DNA of 6,111 nt. It comes from Bacillaceae bacterium (GTDB lineage Bacteria; Bacillota; Bacilli; Bacillales; Amphibacillaceae). This document shows positions 4,749 to 6,111 of the stretch, piece by piece. Position 1 is the first letter of the stretch; each line of letters opens with the position of its first letter. The stretch lies in the NCBI GenBank assembly GCA_030152985.1, contig JASLIE010000133.1, forward strand, positions 1-6,111, given 5' to 3'. Below the pieces are notes generated by a model that saw nothing but the letters and a program-made list of their open reading frames with translations, was not told the DNA's origin and made no database searches. A program made the translations under genes and the position numbers.

Positions 4749-6111
4749 ATGAAATGTCAAAAATGTCATACAAACAGAGCAACGGTTAATATGGCCATGC
4801 AATTCAACAATGAGAGAATGAACCTCCATTTATGTCACACATGTTTTAATGAAATGAAAGGTCAAATGTCAGATCCAAGTAATTATTCAGATATATTTAA
4901 TAACTCATTTTTTGCAGGTGGTCAAAGTCAGAATCAAAAAAGAAGTACAACACAAACCCAGGATCCAGGTCATGGAAATGGTGGCGGCTTAATTGATGAG
5001 TTAGGTAAAAACTTATCGGTAGCTGCTCGCAGTGGCCAAATTGACCCTGTCATAGGACGTGATAAGGAAGTTAAGCGTGTAATTGAAACATTAAATCGTC
5101 GTAATAAAAACAATCCAGTTTTAATTGGTGAACCAGGTGTAGGTAAAACAGCTATTGCAGAAGGACTTGCACTGAAGATGGTCGAAGGAGACGTACCTGC
5201 TAAACTGCTAAATAAAGAGATTTATTTACTCGATGTTGCTTCACTTGTAGCAAACACCGGAATTCGCGGTCAGTTCGAAGAGCGCATGAAACAATTAATT
5301 GAAGAGTTACAAGCAAACCCGAATATTATTGTCTTTATTGATGAGATTCATCTCTTAGTCGGTGCAGGTACAGCAGAAAGTTCTCAAATGGATGCAGGAA
5401 ATATTCTAAAACCAGCACTTGCACGTGGTGATTTACAAATTATTGGTGCAACGACTTTGAAAGAATACCGTCAAATTGAAAAAGATGCAGCACTTGAACG
5501 TCGTTTCCAACCAATCACAGTTAAAGAGCCAACACATGAAGAAGCGGTTGAAATTTTACAAGGTTTACGTAGTCGTTATGAAGATTTTCATGAAGTTTCA
5601 TATCCAGATGAAGTTATCAGTGCTTTTGTTAACCTATCTGCTCGTTATATCCAAGACCGCTTTTTACCAGACAAGGCAATTGACTTAATGGATGAAGTGG
5701 GTTCACGTCTTAACTTGGCAAATGCTGAAAAAGACACGGGCTCACTTGAGAAAAAAATGGCAGAGATTGTGAAAGCTAAGGAACTTGCGGCTGAGCAAGA
5801 AGATTATGAAGAAGCTGCTAATTTAAGATATCAGGAAATCCAGTTAGAAAAACAGCTAGAAAAAGCAAAAGAAAATAAAAAAGAAGCAGTTACAGAGGTT
5901 AGAGTCGAGGACGTTGAGTTAATAGTAGAAGAAAAAACAGGCATTCCAGTAACTAAGCTACAAGCAAATGAGCAAGAGCAAATGAAACATTTAGATCAAA
6001 CTTTAAGAGAAAAAGTCATTGGACAGGATGAAGCGGTTGATAAAATTGCTAAAGCTGTACGCCGGAGCCGTGCAGGTCTAAAATCTAAAACGCGTCCGAT
6101 TGGTTCATTTC
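4749..6111 (+). CDS. clpE: ATP-dependent Clp protease ATP-binding subunit ClpE, 3' end missing
   Basis: Hsp100/AAA+ unfoldase that works with ClpP in degrading damaged proteins and, in studied Gram-positives, CtsR. Seen in the 454 residues present: the ClpE-specific N-terminal zinc finger C3xxC6 and C29xxC32 in place of the paired Clp-N repeats of ClpC; a Gly-rich linker (about 73-80); the first AAA+ domain with PVIGRD (100-105), Walker A GEPGVGKT (127-134), pore-loop region TGIRG (170-174), Walker B VFIDE (195-199) and arginine fingers R251-R252; a UVR/coiled-coil middle segment (about 342-372); and VIGQDEAV (423-430) opening the second AAA+ domain. Full ClpE is about 700-750 residues, so roughly 60 percent is shown. 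The SD AGGAGG (4734-4739) lies 9 nt before ATG. Transcription is monocistronic from its own promoter at the 5' side, under two CtsR operators, so it should be induced by heat or protein stress. Confidence 0.97.
   Translation, partial: MKCQKCHTNRATVNMAMQFNNERMNLHLCHTCFNEMKGQMSDPSNYSDIFNNSFFAGGQSQNQKRSTTQTQDPGHGNGGGLIDELGKNLSVAARSGQIDPVIGRDKEVKRVIETLNRRNKNNPVLIGEPGVGKTAIAEGLALKMVEGDVPAKLLNKEIYLLDVASLVANTGIRGQFEERMKQLIEELQANPNIIVFIDEIHLLVGAGTAESSQMDAGNILKPALARGDLQIIGATTLKEYRQIEKDAALERRFQPITVKEPTHEEAVEILQGLRSRYEDFHEVSYPDEVISAFVNLSARYIQDRFLPDKAIDLMDEVGSRLNLANAEKDTGSLEKKMAEIVKAKELAAEQEDYEEAANLRYQEIQLEKQLEKAKENKKEAVTEVRVEDVELIVEEKTGIPVTKLQANEQEQMKHLDQTLREKVIGQDEAVDKIAKAVRRSRAGLKSKTRPIGSF

Noticed and set aside
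4860..4930. GGTCAAA heptads at 4860-4866 and 4920-4926, resembling CtsR half-sites
   Set aside because: They are inside the clpE coding sequence and lack a second heptad at the required 3-bp spacing; they encode ordinary linker residues.
5476..5688. Plus-strand open frame of 70 codons
   Set aside because: Out-of-frame shadow of clpE.

Overview
The window comes from a low-GC Gram-positive bacterium (Bacillota). AT-rich codon use, strong purine-rich Shine-Dalgarno sites, housekeeping promoters of TTGACA/TATAAT type, Fur-family boxes and CtsR operators all point that way. A ClpE-type chaperone under CtsR control fits Lactobacillales or Listeria/Bacillus relatives; I cannot name a genus from the sequence alone. 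No mobile element, tRNA, rRNA or CRISPR array is visible, and I see no system that is clearly new in kind.

Layout. Positions 1-1886 (minus strand) hold almost all of a P1B-type heavy-metal efflux ATPase of the ZosA/PfeT/FrvA (P1B-4) group; its last few codons or its stop lie beyond the left edge. About 260 bp of divergent intergenic DNA follows, carrying a good minus-strand promoter for the ATPase, a PerR-like box just upstream of it, a Fur-like box in its leader, and a plus-strand promoter with a 16-bp palindrome for the next gene. Positions 2149-2916 encode a crotonase-fold enoyl-CoA hydratase/isomerase. After 81 bp with its own extended -10 promoter and a second palindrome, 2998-4575 encode an acyl-CoA synthetase (medium/branched-chain, MbcS-like) starting at TTG. 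A strong intrinsic terminator (4592-4630) closes this pair. Positions 4641-4694 are a CtsR-controlled heat-shock promoter, and clpE runs from 4749 off the right edge.

How the genes work together. The ATPase probably exports Fe(II) or a related divalent metal and seems to be controlled by peroxide- and iron-sensing Fur-family regulators. The two acyl-CoA genes form a short catabolic or scavenging module: the ligase activates a carboxylic acid to its CoA ester, and the crotonase isomerises or hydrates an unsaturated acyl-CoA. The dehydrogenase and thiolase steps of beta-oxidation are absent from the window. ClpE is an independent stress-induced protein-quality-control unit. The most notable points are the isomerase-like (PaaG-type) active-site pattern of the crotonase, the related palindromes before both acyl-CoA genes, the two Fur-family boxes at the ATPase, and a deviant TM8 metal-site motif in the ATPase.
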